From contig NC_081821.1 of NCBI RefSeq assembly GCF_030704535.1, positions 3,487,001 through 3,551,000 on the forward strand: 64,000 nt of DNA, given 5' to 3'. The translations under genes and the position numbers were made by a program. The notes beneath the pieces were generated by a model, which saw nothing but the letters and a program-made list of their open reading frames with translations, did not search any database and had not been told where the DNA came from. The stretch is from Vitis vinifera (taxonomy: Eukaryota; Streptophyta; Magnoliopsida; Vitales; Vitaceae). Of the stretch, positions 49,168 to 60,180 are shown one piece after another. Each line of letters begins with the position of its first letter. Positions within the stretch are counted from its first letter, which is position 1.

Positions 49168-52100
49168 GATTCAAAGTTGCAAACTCCAAGCTTGCTTCTG
49201 AAGTAGACATGCTTGTCTCTAGATAAAGCTTTTGTCAGCACATCCGCTACCTGCTCATTGGTGTTACAATACTGCAAAACAACTTTACCTTCAACCATAA
49301 GATCTCTTATGAAATGAACCCGAATATCAACATGTTTTGTCCTTCCATGGTAGGCTGGATTCTTGGTCATTGCTATGGCAGCTTTGTTGTCACAGTAAAT
49401 TACAGTTGGCTCCTCATGTTCTTGATTAATATCAGCAAGAATTCGCCTCAACCACACTGCCTAGCATGCGGATGAGGTTGCAGCTGTATACTCAGCTTTA
49501 GAAGAGGACAAGGCTGTCACTGCTTGCTTCTTTGAACTCCAACAGACTGCACCTGACCCAAGAGAAAACATATAGCCTGAAGTGATTTTTCTATCCTCTA
49601 AGCACCCTGCCCAATCACTATCAGTGTAGCCAACCAATTTGAACTCTTGAACATGACCATACCATATCCTGAAATCATATGTTCCAGCAATGTATCGCAA
49701 CAATCTCTTTGCAGCTCCAAGATGTTGCTTCGAAGGACAATGCATAAATCTGGAGATCACCCCAATTGCAAAAGCTATATCTGGTCGTGTATGTGTCAGA
49801 TAAATGAGGCCTCCAACCAGACTTCTAAACCTCCTAGCATCAGCTCTTTCAGTGCCATCTTCAGCCTGCAACTTCTCATTTGAATTCATAGGAGTAGCTA
49901 CTACTTTGCAATTTAACATATTGAACTTCTTAAGCAAATCAACAGCATACTTTCTTTGTGAAACAAAGACTCCATCCTCTACTTGTTTTACCTCTAAACC
50001 AAGAAAGAAATGCAACAGCCCTAGGTCTGACATCTCAAACTTCTTCTTCATACAGGCTTTAAACTCATTAATAAGAGAAGAGGATGAACCCATATAGATC
50101 ATGTCATCTACATAAAGACAAATAATAAGAAGATCATTTTTACCTTGCCTTTTCAGGTAAAGATTTGGCTCACTCTTGCTCCTTTCAAAGCCATTCTCAA
50201 CAAAGTAAGAATCTATCTTACTGTACCATGCTCGTGGGGCTTGTTTCAACCCATAAAGGGCCTTCTTTAATCTATACACGTGTTCTTCTTTATCAGGAAT
50301 TATGAAGCCTTCAGGCTGAGATACATACACCTCCTCTACTAGCTCTCCATTAAGAAAAGCAGACTTGACATCAAACTGATAAACACACCAATGCATATGA
50401 GCAGCTAAGGCTAATAAGGTCCTTACTGTTTCAAACCGTGCAACTGGTGAGAATGTGTCATCATAATCAACTCCATGTTGCTGTGCATAGCCCTTTGCCA
50501 CTAACCGTGCCTTGTGCTTTTGTATACTACCATCTGCTAAGTACTTGGTTCTGAAAACCCATTTAACACCTATCACATTCTTGTCTTCAGGAAGCTCCAC
50601 CAGTTCCCAAGTCTCATTCTTCTCAATGGCAGCTATCTCTTCTTTCATAGCACTGCACCATTCTTCCTTCTCCACTGCTTCTTCAAAGGTTGTTGGATCA
50701 GCTACAAACAAGACTTGTGTAGTCTCATAGATGTCCCTTAAAGATCTGAATTTCCTTGGTAGGGTTTCCTCTGAAGATTGTGAAGAACTGCTGCTACTCA
50801 AATTTGGGGAACTAGGTGAATGAGAGGGAGTTGGACTTGCTGGAATCTGAACAGAAGGCTGCTGATCTTCACTCTGTGCCATTTCACTTTCACTTGAAAT
50901 CTCCACAAGAGCACCGTCTTCACTTACACGCCAAGTCCAGCTAGCTTTTTCATCAAACACCACATTCCTGCTAACAATTATCTTACCACTAACAGGGTTA
51001 TATAGCTTATATCCTTTTGATTGAGAGCAATAACCAATAAAGATGCACTTTACTGATTTTTCATCAAGCTTACTACGGTTATGTGAGTCAATCAACGTAT
51101 AGGCAACACTACCAAAAACCTTTAAATGGCTTACCCAAGGTTTCCTCCCATACCAAGCTTCATATGGAGTTCTATTCAACACTGCCTTGGTTTGAGAAAT
51201 ATTCAGCAAGTATACAGTTGTAGCAACTCCTTCTGCCCAAAAATGGTTTGAAAGGTTCTTGGCCTTCATCATGCTTCTAGCCATCTCAACCACCGTTCTA
51301 TTCTTCCTCTCAGCCACACCGTTTTGCTCTGGTGAATAAAGAGTAGTCAGCTCTCTATGCAAGCCTTCCTCTTCACAAAATACTTTAAAATCATTTGATA
51401 AGAACTCTCCACCTCTGTCAGTCCACAGCACCTTAATGCACTTGCCACTCTGCTTTTCTACAAATGCTTTGAACTTCTTGAAGGTCTCAAAAGTCTATGC
51501 CTTTGATTGAAGAAAATACATCCAACTCATCCTGCTATGATCATCTGTAAACAACAAAAAATATCTACTGCCACCAAATGAAGCAGTTTGCATAGGACCA
51601 CATAGATCAGCATGTATAATCTCAAGACAACTAGATGCCCTCCTTGACCTTCCCTTAGGGAATGGTTTCTTGCTTTGTTTCCCATAAATACAGCCCTCAC
51701 ACACATTCACCGAGTCAATTTTAGGTAGTTCAAACACCATTTCCTTTTTACTTAGTAACTTCAACCCTTTGACATTTAGATGACCATACCTTAAGTGCCA
51801 CAGATTAGACTCACTAGTCTCTTTAACAACAAGAGCATGCTTTTCTATACTTGACACTTCAAGAGGAAACAACTTGTTTGCGGCCATACTAACATCAACT
51901 ATTATTTGATCAAACTTTTTATCTTTGATCACACAAGTAGCACCATCAAACAAAATGGAGTATCCACTAACCATAAGTTGTCCCACACTTAACAAGTTTT
52001 GAGTCAAACTAGGAATAAAGTACACATTGTAAAGGAGCTTTACATTACCATGACCATTGTTTACTGCCACGGTCCCCTTGCCTTCCACTTGCACTTGTTT

Positions 52101-53185
52101 GTCATCACCAAGTTTCACCTTCAACTTGTGTGATTCATCCAGCTCCTTAAAGAGTGACTTTATCCCTGTCATGTGGTTAGAACATCCACTATCCAAAAAC
52201 CAAATATTGTTGGAAGATATTACCTCTTCATTATAGGCCATGAACAACTTGACTTGATCTTCCTCTTGCTCGACATAGTTAGCTTGTTTTTCTTGCCTTT
52301 CTTTCTTCCAACATTTAGCTTGAACATGTCCAAACCGCTTGCAGTAGTAGCACTGGATATTACTCTTGTTTATGCTATTCTCAGTTGACTGCCTTTGGTC
52401 ACCTTGTGCATCACCTCAGCCTCTGCCACGACTACCTCTTCCATGAGCACCTCCTCTGCCACATCCTCTACCAGTAGCTTCTCTACTTCCATTCTTCTGA
52501 TCTGATGTCTTCCCCTTCGTGTAAAATGCCTTTTCTTCATTCTTCTCCTCTGTTCTGGACAGCCTCACTTCATGAGATTGCAAGGATCCCATGAGCTCAT
52601 CAAATGAATAGGTTGACAGATCCTTAGACTCCTCAATGGTTGCAACTACATGATCAAACTTAGGCGTTAAACTCCTTAACACCTTTGCTACGACAGTTTG
52701 ATCGAGAATATCTTCACCATACGACCTCATTTGATTAACTATAGCAGCAACTCTTGACAAAAAATCTTGCATTGACTCTCCATTTTTCATGTGCAAGGTT
52801 TCAAAGTCACAGCGCAAGGACTGGAGCTTCACCGTGATCACTTTAGAGGAACCCTGAAATGCAGTTTTCAAGGTTGTCCACGCCTCTTTTGCTGTGGTTG
52901 CTACTGCAATCTTTGAGAAGATTGATTCATGTACAGCCTGTTGAATAAAGAACAATGCCTTGGAGTCCTTCTTCGTATTTTCTTTCAACCTAGCTTCTTC
53001 GTCCGGATAAGGATAGCCATTTTCAACCAAGTCCCACAGATCTTGAGACTTGAATAAAGTCTTCATTTTGATGCTCCAAAACTCATAGCACTCACCTTTG
53101 AAAATGGGAATTGCTGGTTGAGACACACTCACCATACTGCCGTTGGTTGTTGCCATTATTCGCCCAGTTTAGAAGGAACCTGGTT

Positions 53186-53197
53186 GCTCTGATACCA
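53186..53197 (-). promoter_or_regulatory. Primer-binding site of the copia element (initiator tRNA-Met)
   Basis: TGGTATCAGAGC lies five bases inside the 5' LTR on the minus strand. It complements the 3' end of plant initiator tRNA-Met, the usual copia primer. Confidence 0.9.
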
Positions 53198-53202
53198 AAA
53201 AT

Positions 53203-53506
53203 TGTTGGACAAAAACAAGACTAAACAATAGCAAGGAAAAAAATAGAGCTCTTTAACTCTAAAAAACAGAGCTTCACCAGACCAAAGAAAATGCTTCTAG
53301 ATATTTTTATTGCAGTCCTTAATTCCACTACAGCAAACATTTCTATTTATAAAAAAAAACAAAGAGGACACAATCTGCCTCACTACACCACTAACACTTG
53401 ACCCACTACACCCACTAACTTGATTTTAGCAACAAGCTCCTTATTTGACTAACTCAACCATAAGAATAGGAATATGCCAACAGCCACTTTGAATCAGTCT
53501 TCAACA
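53203..53506 (-). repeat. 5' LTR of the copia element
   Basis: 304 bp, TG...CA bounded, nearly identical to 48847-49158. Confidence 0.95.
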
Positions 53507-53511
53507 TAGAT
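53507..53511. repeat. 5-bp target-site duplication, right copy
   Basis: TAGAT, identical to 48842-48846. Confidence 0.85.
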
Positions 53512-54990
53512 TTGGGTATTGTCTTTCTGACCCACCCCATCTCATTGTATATAAAATTAATTTTTTTAATTAAAATAATTTAAATTTAAATTTTCTATTT
53601 TTAATATAAATAATAATAAAACATTTTTTAATAAAGTAAATTATAAAAAATAAAATAATTTAATTATTTATAAAATATATTTATTTTAATATAATTTAAA
53701 ATTTTTAATGTAATTTTTTTATAAAAAAAAGTAAAATAGGGTGAGGTGGGATTTTTCGTTACTACACCGTCTTGTTTAATTTTTTAAATGGAATGAGGAT
53801 GAGAATTATTTTGAATAAACGGAACGGGATTGGGATGGGGCAAGCTATCCTGAACACATCTCGTTGTTATTCCTATACTATAGTATGTCACTCCTTTGAC
53901 GCATAACATAGTAATGTTTATATATTATTGCCCTTTTTGTAATTTTATCTTTTAAAAAATTTAAATAAAAATATATATTTAATTATTTACCATCAAGTTT
54001 ATTCTTATAATTAATTGAGATAATAAATTTAAAATTTTTTAAATAATAAAATATATAGATAAACTTAAATATTACATTTTTTTTTCATCAATTCAATCAC
54101 TGATCCAACCATTGAATAAGCTTAAGATGCTAGCGCAAAACAAGTAGTTAATGAGGAGCTCCACCCAAATGATCATCATTAAGTAGGATTGTTTGAATTC
54201 CCTTAAATTTCCTTGCATGAGATGAAAACAATCAAAAGCTATGGAGTAGCTTACAAAAGGATACTGGGTACAAGATGCTTGCTATGTAATATCTAATCAT
54301 CTTATGGCTAACAAGTAACAATCAATTATCTCTTAAGCTTTGATTGCTTTTGCAACTCATTAAAACAATCAATCAATTATTGTTAGCATCGATCAATTAT
54401 CCATGTAAATGATTAATTATATTGAGATCGAACAAACCCTCTCTTAAGTTTTGATTGTTTTTGTAATTCATCGAAATAATCAATCAATTCTTATTAAAGT
54501 TTGTTTGGTAATGATTTTAGAAAACGTTTTTAATATTTTTAATACGTTAAAATTTTTATTATTCAAATATTAAAAATTTTATAAACTTTTTTTAAAATCA
54601 CTCTTAACAACTATAATTTTCTTTACATAGCATAGAGAATACTTCCAGAAAACACCATAAGCAGCACTTTGATTTTAATATGATGAGATGCCCTGCAGTG
54701 CAATATATTGAATTTTCTTATTAAATAAATTAATATACAGTAGATTATCTTGTGCTTAAAAGTTAAAACACTCGATGAAGCTGCTTTGCTTTAGAATATT
54801 TACGAGGATCGAAGACAGATACCAGAATTCTGCTTTCAGAATGCGAAGAATTTGTTTCTTTTAATCAATTTTTCCTTTTCCAAAAGGAAAAATAGTTGTT
54901 GACCACAGAAATCCGGCCGTTGAGCCAGGTTTCATCCTAGCCGAGCCGAGCCGATCACCTGGCAAACTTGGGGTTTTACTGGTTTAGCCG
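53512..54990. other. AT-rich intergenic DNA upstream of the kinase gene
   Basis: No gene. The part to about 53870 (CCCACCCCATCTCATTG, then GGGTGAGGTGGGA and GGGATGGGGCAAG) looks like remains of an older repeat that the copia element split. TCAATCAATTAT-like words recur around 54310-54490, followed by a short inverted-repeat element. Confidence 0.45.
54503..54611. mobile_element. Short inverted-repeat element (about 109 bp)
   Basis: The left end GTTTGGTAATGATTTTAGAA and the right end AAAATCACTCTTAACAAC are imperfect inverted repeats of about 40 bases, joined by an AT-rich centre. It resembles 59234-59400. Confidence 0.5.
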
Positions 54991-57983
54991 CACCGCTCCG
55001 GTATCCCATTTTCCCTTCCCGTCGGCGGTCCTCCTTCTCCGCTTCTCCGTTCTCACTCAATTTTCAACCCATTTTCTAATCTGATCTTTAATTTCTCTAA
55101 ACTCCAACCAAGATTCAAACCCTTGGGTCCAGATCTTCAGAGCTTAGCGGCTTCTTCATTTTCCCAAGAGGATCGAAAACAGAGGTGAATTCTTGATATA
55201 ATCAATTTCTATTATTTCTTATATTTTATTTCCAGGTTTTTTTTTTTGGAATTTTAATATTGCTTTCCGAAAATTTTCTTACAGATTCTCTATGCTGATT
55301 TCTATCATTTATTTATTTTTGTCGAAATTTCATTTGGAATTTTAATATTGCTTTCCGAAAAGGCTGCAAATTGCAATATTCTCGAATCTTACCAGTCTGG
55401 TCAGCAAATATAAGTGTCTAGGAGCATCGCGCCTATTGATCCAAAATCTCCATCCTGCTTCCAGGGCAACGGCAGGTGAATTCTTGATCCCATGAGTTCT
55501 TCATCCTTCATTGATTTTCTTCTGCGGATATATCTTACTTATGAATTGGTTTTGGGTATTGCCCATATGGCTTATAAACTACGCTTACCATGTGTTTGAA
55601 GAAATTCCTGAAAGGTGGTTTCATGCCCAACTTTTATCTTTTTATTTATTTGTCTGTAAATGCTTTTAAATCGTTTTAAAAAAATCATCATCATGTTGCA
55701 GGTTTTCTTGACTCGAAGGTTTCATTTATCCCCTCGACGCACAAAAAATTCCAAAGAAAAAAAATGGATGCTCATATGGCATCAAATCTAAATGTAATGT
55801 TTGGACAAAATAGAAGGAAAGAAAATAAAAGATAGATTTAAAGTTCAAGATTCTTGGAATTCATCTCATTTAAATTTTCTTTTTGAATATAAAAATACAT
55901 CATTTTTTTTATTAGATTTATCCAGACTTAAAAAAAAAAAATAAAAAATTCTTTTATCAATACTTTCCTGAACCAGACATGGGATAAATATCCTGCGGAT
56001 TCCAGTTTCCCTAGAAACCACTCGCTGTTTAGATTTCTATGAAAACCCAATTCGTCTTCTTCTTCTCTCTGTTCTTTATCTCTTCAGTGATCTGGGCAAG
56101 GACAAGGCTGCAATCTTATCAGTCATTTCAACACCAGTACATTTAGTGAAATGGAATAGTCCAGGTACCATACAACCCAGTGGAGTGTGAGGTAAAGGAT
56201 AGCGGAGGGAAAGGAAAATTGAGAAAATGAAAACTGGGTTTGTGCTCAAAAACTTTTCTAGCATGCTAATTTGATCTTTTTATTTTATTTTATGTAATTG
56301 ATGAATTATGAAGATGTATAGAATTTTGAATAATTTTCACTTTATTCTATTTTCAGTTATATCTTCTATCGGAACTTCATGTGAGAAATTCTGATTCTAG
56401 CTAATTTTGTTTCATTTCCCTAGCAATTACCAAGATTCAAATGTTTTGAGTGTTTGTTCAAGAATTTACATCTTAGGGTAGCTAAAGGATTTCTTTGAAA
56501 AGTTGAGAATTTGGTTCCTTTAGTACTGAGGTTAGGTCTTTAGTTGGGTAGTTTGTAGGGGAGAGAGGAGATTATCTTTGAAATGAGGATTATCATTTGA
56601 AAGTGGGTGATTAATAGAGAATGAGAAAAATCCGTGCCAATCTTAAAGTGTTGATGATGGATGTTGAGATAGAAAAAAATTGAGAAAAATGGTAAATGTG
56701 TAACTTTAATATTTTTGTTAACACAATTACCCCCTAAATAGTTATGATTTTTCTTTCATTGCTATTATATAGTTTTAGGAGCAAAGTCTCAGCAGCCCTA
56801 TGGTTGAGTGGTGTTTGGTATAGTTTATTCAAAACTTCATGTTCAAGATTTACGTGTTCTCTTATAAGAGTTCTATGAAACACTATTGATGCTCTACCAA
56901 TAGTCACACTTACCAATTTTCACGTGTTTGTAAGTTCCCATGCATGCCTAATCTAGATACTGCATATCTAAGAAGTGCAATATGGATTTTTTTCTTATGT
57001 TTAATGGTTTAATGTGTGAAATTTTTAGGATTGGTGGTTAAATTTTGTTAGTGTGTGGGAATGTTTATTTAATGGCAAAGGCTTCAATGGTTTGTTGTTC
57101 TAAGGAGCATTAATGTTTTAGGTTTTTAGGTTTTCTTTTAATGGCAAATCTTATTATTTGCCTATCCAAGAAAGGAGGGGAAGGTTGGGGGGGGGGGGAG
57201 CACGGAGGTGTGGGGTGTTGGGGGTTCTTTTTCTTACAAAGTGATATTAATAATGAGCCAATTTATTGTATCAAGTTATGAATGGATTAGCAGGAGTTAT
57301 TTGGACTGGATATTGTATGGATTGCTAGATCAAAAGGTTAATTGGTTGGACTAGGTTTTGAGGTGATTTGATTTAGGGTGTTGGATATTGCTCTGTTATT
57401 AAATAATCCTGTGCTTTGGATTTAGGTTCTTCATAGATGGTGCTGTAGTCTCTCTCTCTCTCCCTCACAAAATGTCAACAATTTTTAAATTGGATAGTTT
57501 AAAGGATTATTGATTCCCACTGGTGGATGGAGCTCCTTTATTCCTATTCCTTAAAAATGAAAAAATAAAATATCATATGCACGTCTGAGCTAGAGTGGGT
57601 ATGCTCTCTCTTTTGACACCCTTATAATATTTTAAGCTTTCTTAATTATTTCTCTGGAGGCAAATATTCGTTTACTTATCCTGTTGATATCTCTGTTTGC
57701 CTGTAAACATCTTAGTAAGCTTTGTTTGTTAATTTCATATATATATTTTTTCCACTGATTTCTTTTCATGGACTATTTTCCTTCATATTGCAGTTTTCAC
57801 CAACATCTAGTTGTGAAAGTTTAATATAAGAAGGGGATTTCTGCTTTCATCTGCATGTGAGACTTCATTCTCTGGTATTTCGTTAAATTTGATAAGACTT
57901 TTCTGAAAAGTATATAAATATACATGTAGACAAAGAGAAAGATCAAGAAAAAGTATTGTGAGGCTCCTCAGATTCTCCATACC
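54991..57983 (+). other. Probable 5' leader of the kinase gene, with introns
   Basis: From about 55000 the sequence turns into a C/T-rich leader-like stretch. Plausible donors follow (ACAGAG|GTGAAT near 55182, GGCAG|GTGAAT near 55475) and a good acceptor lies at TTCATATTGCAG (57793), 191 bases before the ATG. No coding region is seen between. A G run sits at about 57187-57199. Exact exons cannot be fixed without transcripts. Confidence 0.5.
55249..55360 (+). repeat. Direct repeat inside the kinase 5' leader
   Basis: GGAATTTTAATATTGCTTTC occurs at about 55249 and again at about 55335, each followed by CGAAAA. Confidence 0.8.
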
Positions 57984-58901
57984 ATGCTTAAGGTCCCGGA
58001 TCATCAGGTTGCAGGCCATCATGCCCGTGATGGAAAGCTTGGTCCACTCATAGATGACTCAGGGCGCTTCTACAAGCCTCTCCAGGGTGATGAGCGTGGC
58101 TCCAAAGAGGTGGCCTTCTACACATCATTCTCTTCCAATGCTAGGATTCCAGATCACATCCGTAGATTCTTCCCCATCTTTTATGGCACTCAGCTTTTAG
58201 AGGCATCTGATGGATCAGGCTTGTATCCCCACCTTGTTTTGCAAGATGTTGTTTCAGGTTGCCACAACCCATGCATCATAGACGTTAAGATTGGCTCCAG
58301 AACATGGTATCTGCAAGCATCTGAGGATTATATCCAAAGATCCCTTAAGAAGGATAGAGAAACCACAACCCTATCATTGGGTTTTCGGATATCTGGATTG
58401 CAGATATATGACAGCAAAGAGTCTGGATTCTGGAGGCCAGAGAAAAAGCTTGTCCTAGGCTTTACAGCAGATGACGTTAGGGTAGTTCTTAGGAAGTTTG
58501 TTTCTTCTAACTCCCCCACAGATTCAGATTCAGAGCTGGATTGTTCATTTGCATCAGCTGTGTATGGTGGTTCTACTGGGATTTTGGCACAACTGCTGGA
58601 GCTCAAAGCGTGGTTTGAGGATCAAACCATTTTCCATTTCTTTTCTTGTTCGATTCTTATCATGTATGATAAGGAGGCGATATTGAAAGGAATGAGTTCT
58701 GGTGCAGAAATCAAGCTCATCGATTTCGCACATGTTGTGGAAGGGGAAGGTGTGATTGACCATAACTTCTTGGGTGGGCTCTGCTCTTTGATAAAGATGA
58801 TCTCAGAGATACTTACCAGTCCAGATGAGAACCCAAACATAACTTGCTTGCAGGACTATGAAAAGAACCACTCTTATTTGGAGAATGGTACCACTGAATA
58901 A
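57984..58901 (+). CDS. IPK2: Inositol polyphosphate multikinase (IPK2/IPMK type), 305 aa
   Basis: It phosphorylates soluble inositol phosphates (InsP3 to InsP4/InsP5) on the way to InsP6; plant members are largely nuclear. The coding region is one exon, as in known plant relatives. Motifs: LIDDSGRFYKPLQ and EVAFYTSF (ATP-lobe, about residues 22-48), the inositol-binding signature PCIIDVKIGSRTW (about 96-108, with the P-x-x-x-D-x-K-x-G core), and SGAEIKLIDFAHV (about 239-251, metal-binding IDFAH). An acidic Ser/Asp stretch (SSNSPTDSDSELD, about 173-185) precedes ASAVYGGSTGIL. Length is close to the roughly 290-300 aa of Arabidopsis IPK2 proteins. The start agrees with the N-terminal family sequence LKVPDHQVAGH. 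The last codons, stop and early 3' UTR are tandemly duplicated downstream. Confidence 0.95.
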   Translation: MLKVPDHQVAGHHARDGKLGPLIDDSGRFYKPLQGDERGSKEVAFYTSFSSNARIPDHIRRFFPIFYGTQLLEASDGSGLYPHLVLQDVVSGCHNPCIIDVKIGSRTWYLQASEDYIQRSLKKDRETTTLSLGFRISGLQIYDSKESGFWRPEKKLVLGFTADDVRVVLRKFVSSNSPTDSDSELDCSFASAVYGGSTGILAQLLELKAWFEDQTIFHFFSCSILIMYDKEAILKGMSSGAEIKLIDFAHVVEGEGVIDHNFLGGLCSLIKMISEILTSPDENPNITCLQDYEKNHSYLENGTTE

Positions 58902-59010
58902 ACAGAATGCTCTGATAGGCGAGCCTTTGGGCCCGTCTTTTTTTTTTTGAAAGAATGGTACTAGTGAATAAACAGAATTGCTCTAATTGACGAGTCTTCT
59001 GGCCTCTCTA
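58880..59010 (+). repeat. Tandem duplication spanning the kinase stop codon, 2 x about 60-66 bp
   Basis: The stretch AGAATGGTACCACTGAATAA ... GAGCCTTTGGGCCCGTC recurs diverged as AGAATGGTACTAGTGAATAA ... GAGTCTTCTGGCCTCTC. The first copy holds the real stop (TAA, 58899-58901); the second is 3' UTR. A T tract separates them. Confidence 0.85.
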
Positions 59011-60180
59011 CTTACACTGCTCATCCGGGGATTGTGTATCAGGGAAAACCAGAGCTTACTTTATGTTTTGGCATGGACCATTTTTCTGCTGAATGGTATT
59101 TGATTCCATTATTTCTGTTGATGTAGATGACTTGTTGAAGAAGTTCTAATTCCATACAAATGAAAATCTACATTTTCAATTTGCTTGTTTAACCATGTGT
59201 TTGAGTGGATGGCTCTTCTATTTTCCCGATAACTGTTTGATAGTAATTTTTGAAAGTGTTTTTAGTTTTTTTTTGTATGTCTCTTCTATTTCCCAATAAT
59301 TGTTTGATAGTAATTTTTGAAAGTGCATTTAGTTTTTTTAATACTTGAAAGTATACAAATTTTTAACTATTAGAAATATTTCTTAAAATCATTATCAAAC
59401 ATATTTTTAGATAGATTTCAAAGTGAATTATTGATCAGTCCAAAAGATTATATGGTTAAGGATTAGTCATTTTAGTATGGTTTAAAATGAAAGAAAATAT
59501 TAAAATATCGAATTCTTGCCAAAATTTGAATTTACGTAATTAGAAGTATATGGTAAAATATGAATTGTTAAATATGGATTGAAAGGGACAAATAAATAAT
59601 AAATCTGTCTAATTTTAAATTCTTTAAATTTGTTTATAAAAATAGAAAGAAATAAAAATAAAATAATAGTCTTTTATGATTTTAACAATAAGAATTCAAA
59701 TTTAATTTTTTTTCATTTTTCATTAATTTTTCTAATTCTTTTCTCAAATTATTCAAATGTAAATGAAGTTTAAGCATGAATAGAACAACTAGTTTTTATT
59801 TTTTATTTTTTATTTATTTACATTTTATTTAATAATAAAATTTTAAAATTTAAAGATATCAAATATTTTTTTCAACAAGTGCATCCAGCCAGTACTTTGT
59901 TTTAAATATTTTTCAAAAGTATAAATAAAATAATATATAAAAATAATTAAGTTTCGAAATGATTTCTTCTGTTACTTTATTCAAATCCATCTTAATTCTT
60001 ACCAATCTATAACATAATATCATATTTTAATTACATTTTTGCCACCCGGGTCATTTAATTTTTGCGACAACTGGCTAGAAGGGAAAAAAAAAGGAGAGGG
60101 GGAATAGGGAACACACAGGGCACAAATGGCCTAAGAGAAATTGTTGTGTGAAGCCCAAATCTAAAACCCTAGAAGAAGCC
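58902..60180 (+). other. Kinase 3' region and mS35 promoter
   Basis: No gene. It includes the duplicated stop region, an inverted-repeat element (59234-59400) and AT-rich DNA with runs such as TTTATTTTTTATTTTTTATT near 59800. The last 120 bases lead into the mS35 ATG. Confidence 0.5.
59234..59400. mobile_element. Short inverted-repeat element (about 167 bp)
   Basis: Ends GTTTGATAGTAATTTTTGAA and TTAAAATCATTATCAAAC are imperfect inverted repeats. The left end is duplicated internally (GTTTGATAGTAATTTTTGAA occurs again at about 59303). Same family as 54503-54611 by its ends. Confidence 0.55.

Larger units (their letters stand above)
48847..53506 (-). mobile_element. Ty1/copia LTR retrotransposon, nearly full-length, broken
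   Basis: About 4.66 kb, transcribed on the minus strand. Parts in order: 5' LTR (53203-53506), primer-binding site, gag (roughly 53.15-52.3 kb) with a nucleocapsid zinc-knuckle region, aspartic protease (about 52.2 kb, DSGCSNHMTG), integrase (about 51.9-51.1 kb), reverse transcriptase (about 50.6-49.9 kb, with YVDDM), RNase H (about 49.6-49.2 kb, with TDSDWAGC), polypurine tract, 3' LTR. The protease-integrase-RT order identifies copia rather than gypsy; the lineage within copia is uncertain (Tork- or TNT1-like is my guess). The coding region has about three breaks. LTRs differ by only about 1% in substitutions by eye, which at common plant rates suggests under about one million years. TAGAT target duplications are intact. 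Confidence 0.95.

Noticed and set aside
56785-56830. tRNA-like segment (GCAGCCCTATGGTTGAGTGG)
   Set aside because: No matching acceptor stem or T-arm can be found downstream.
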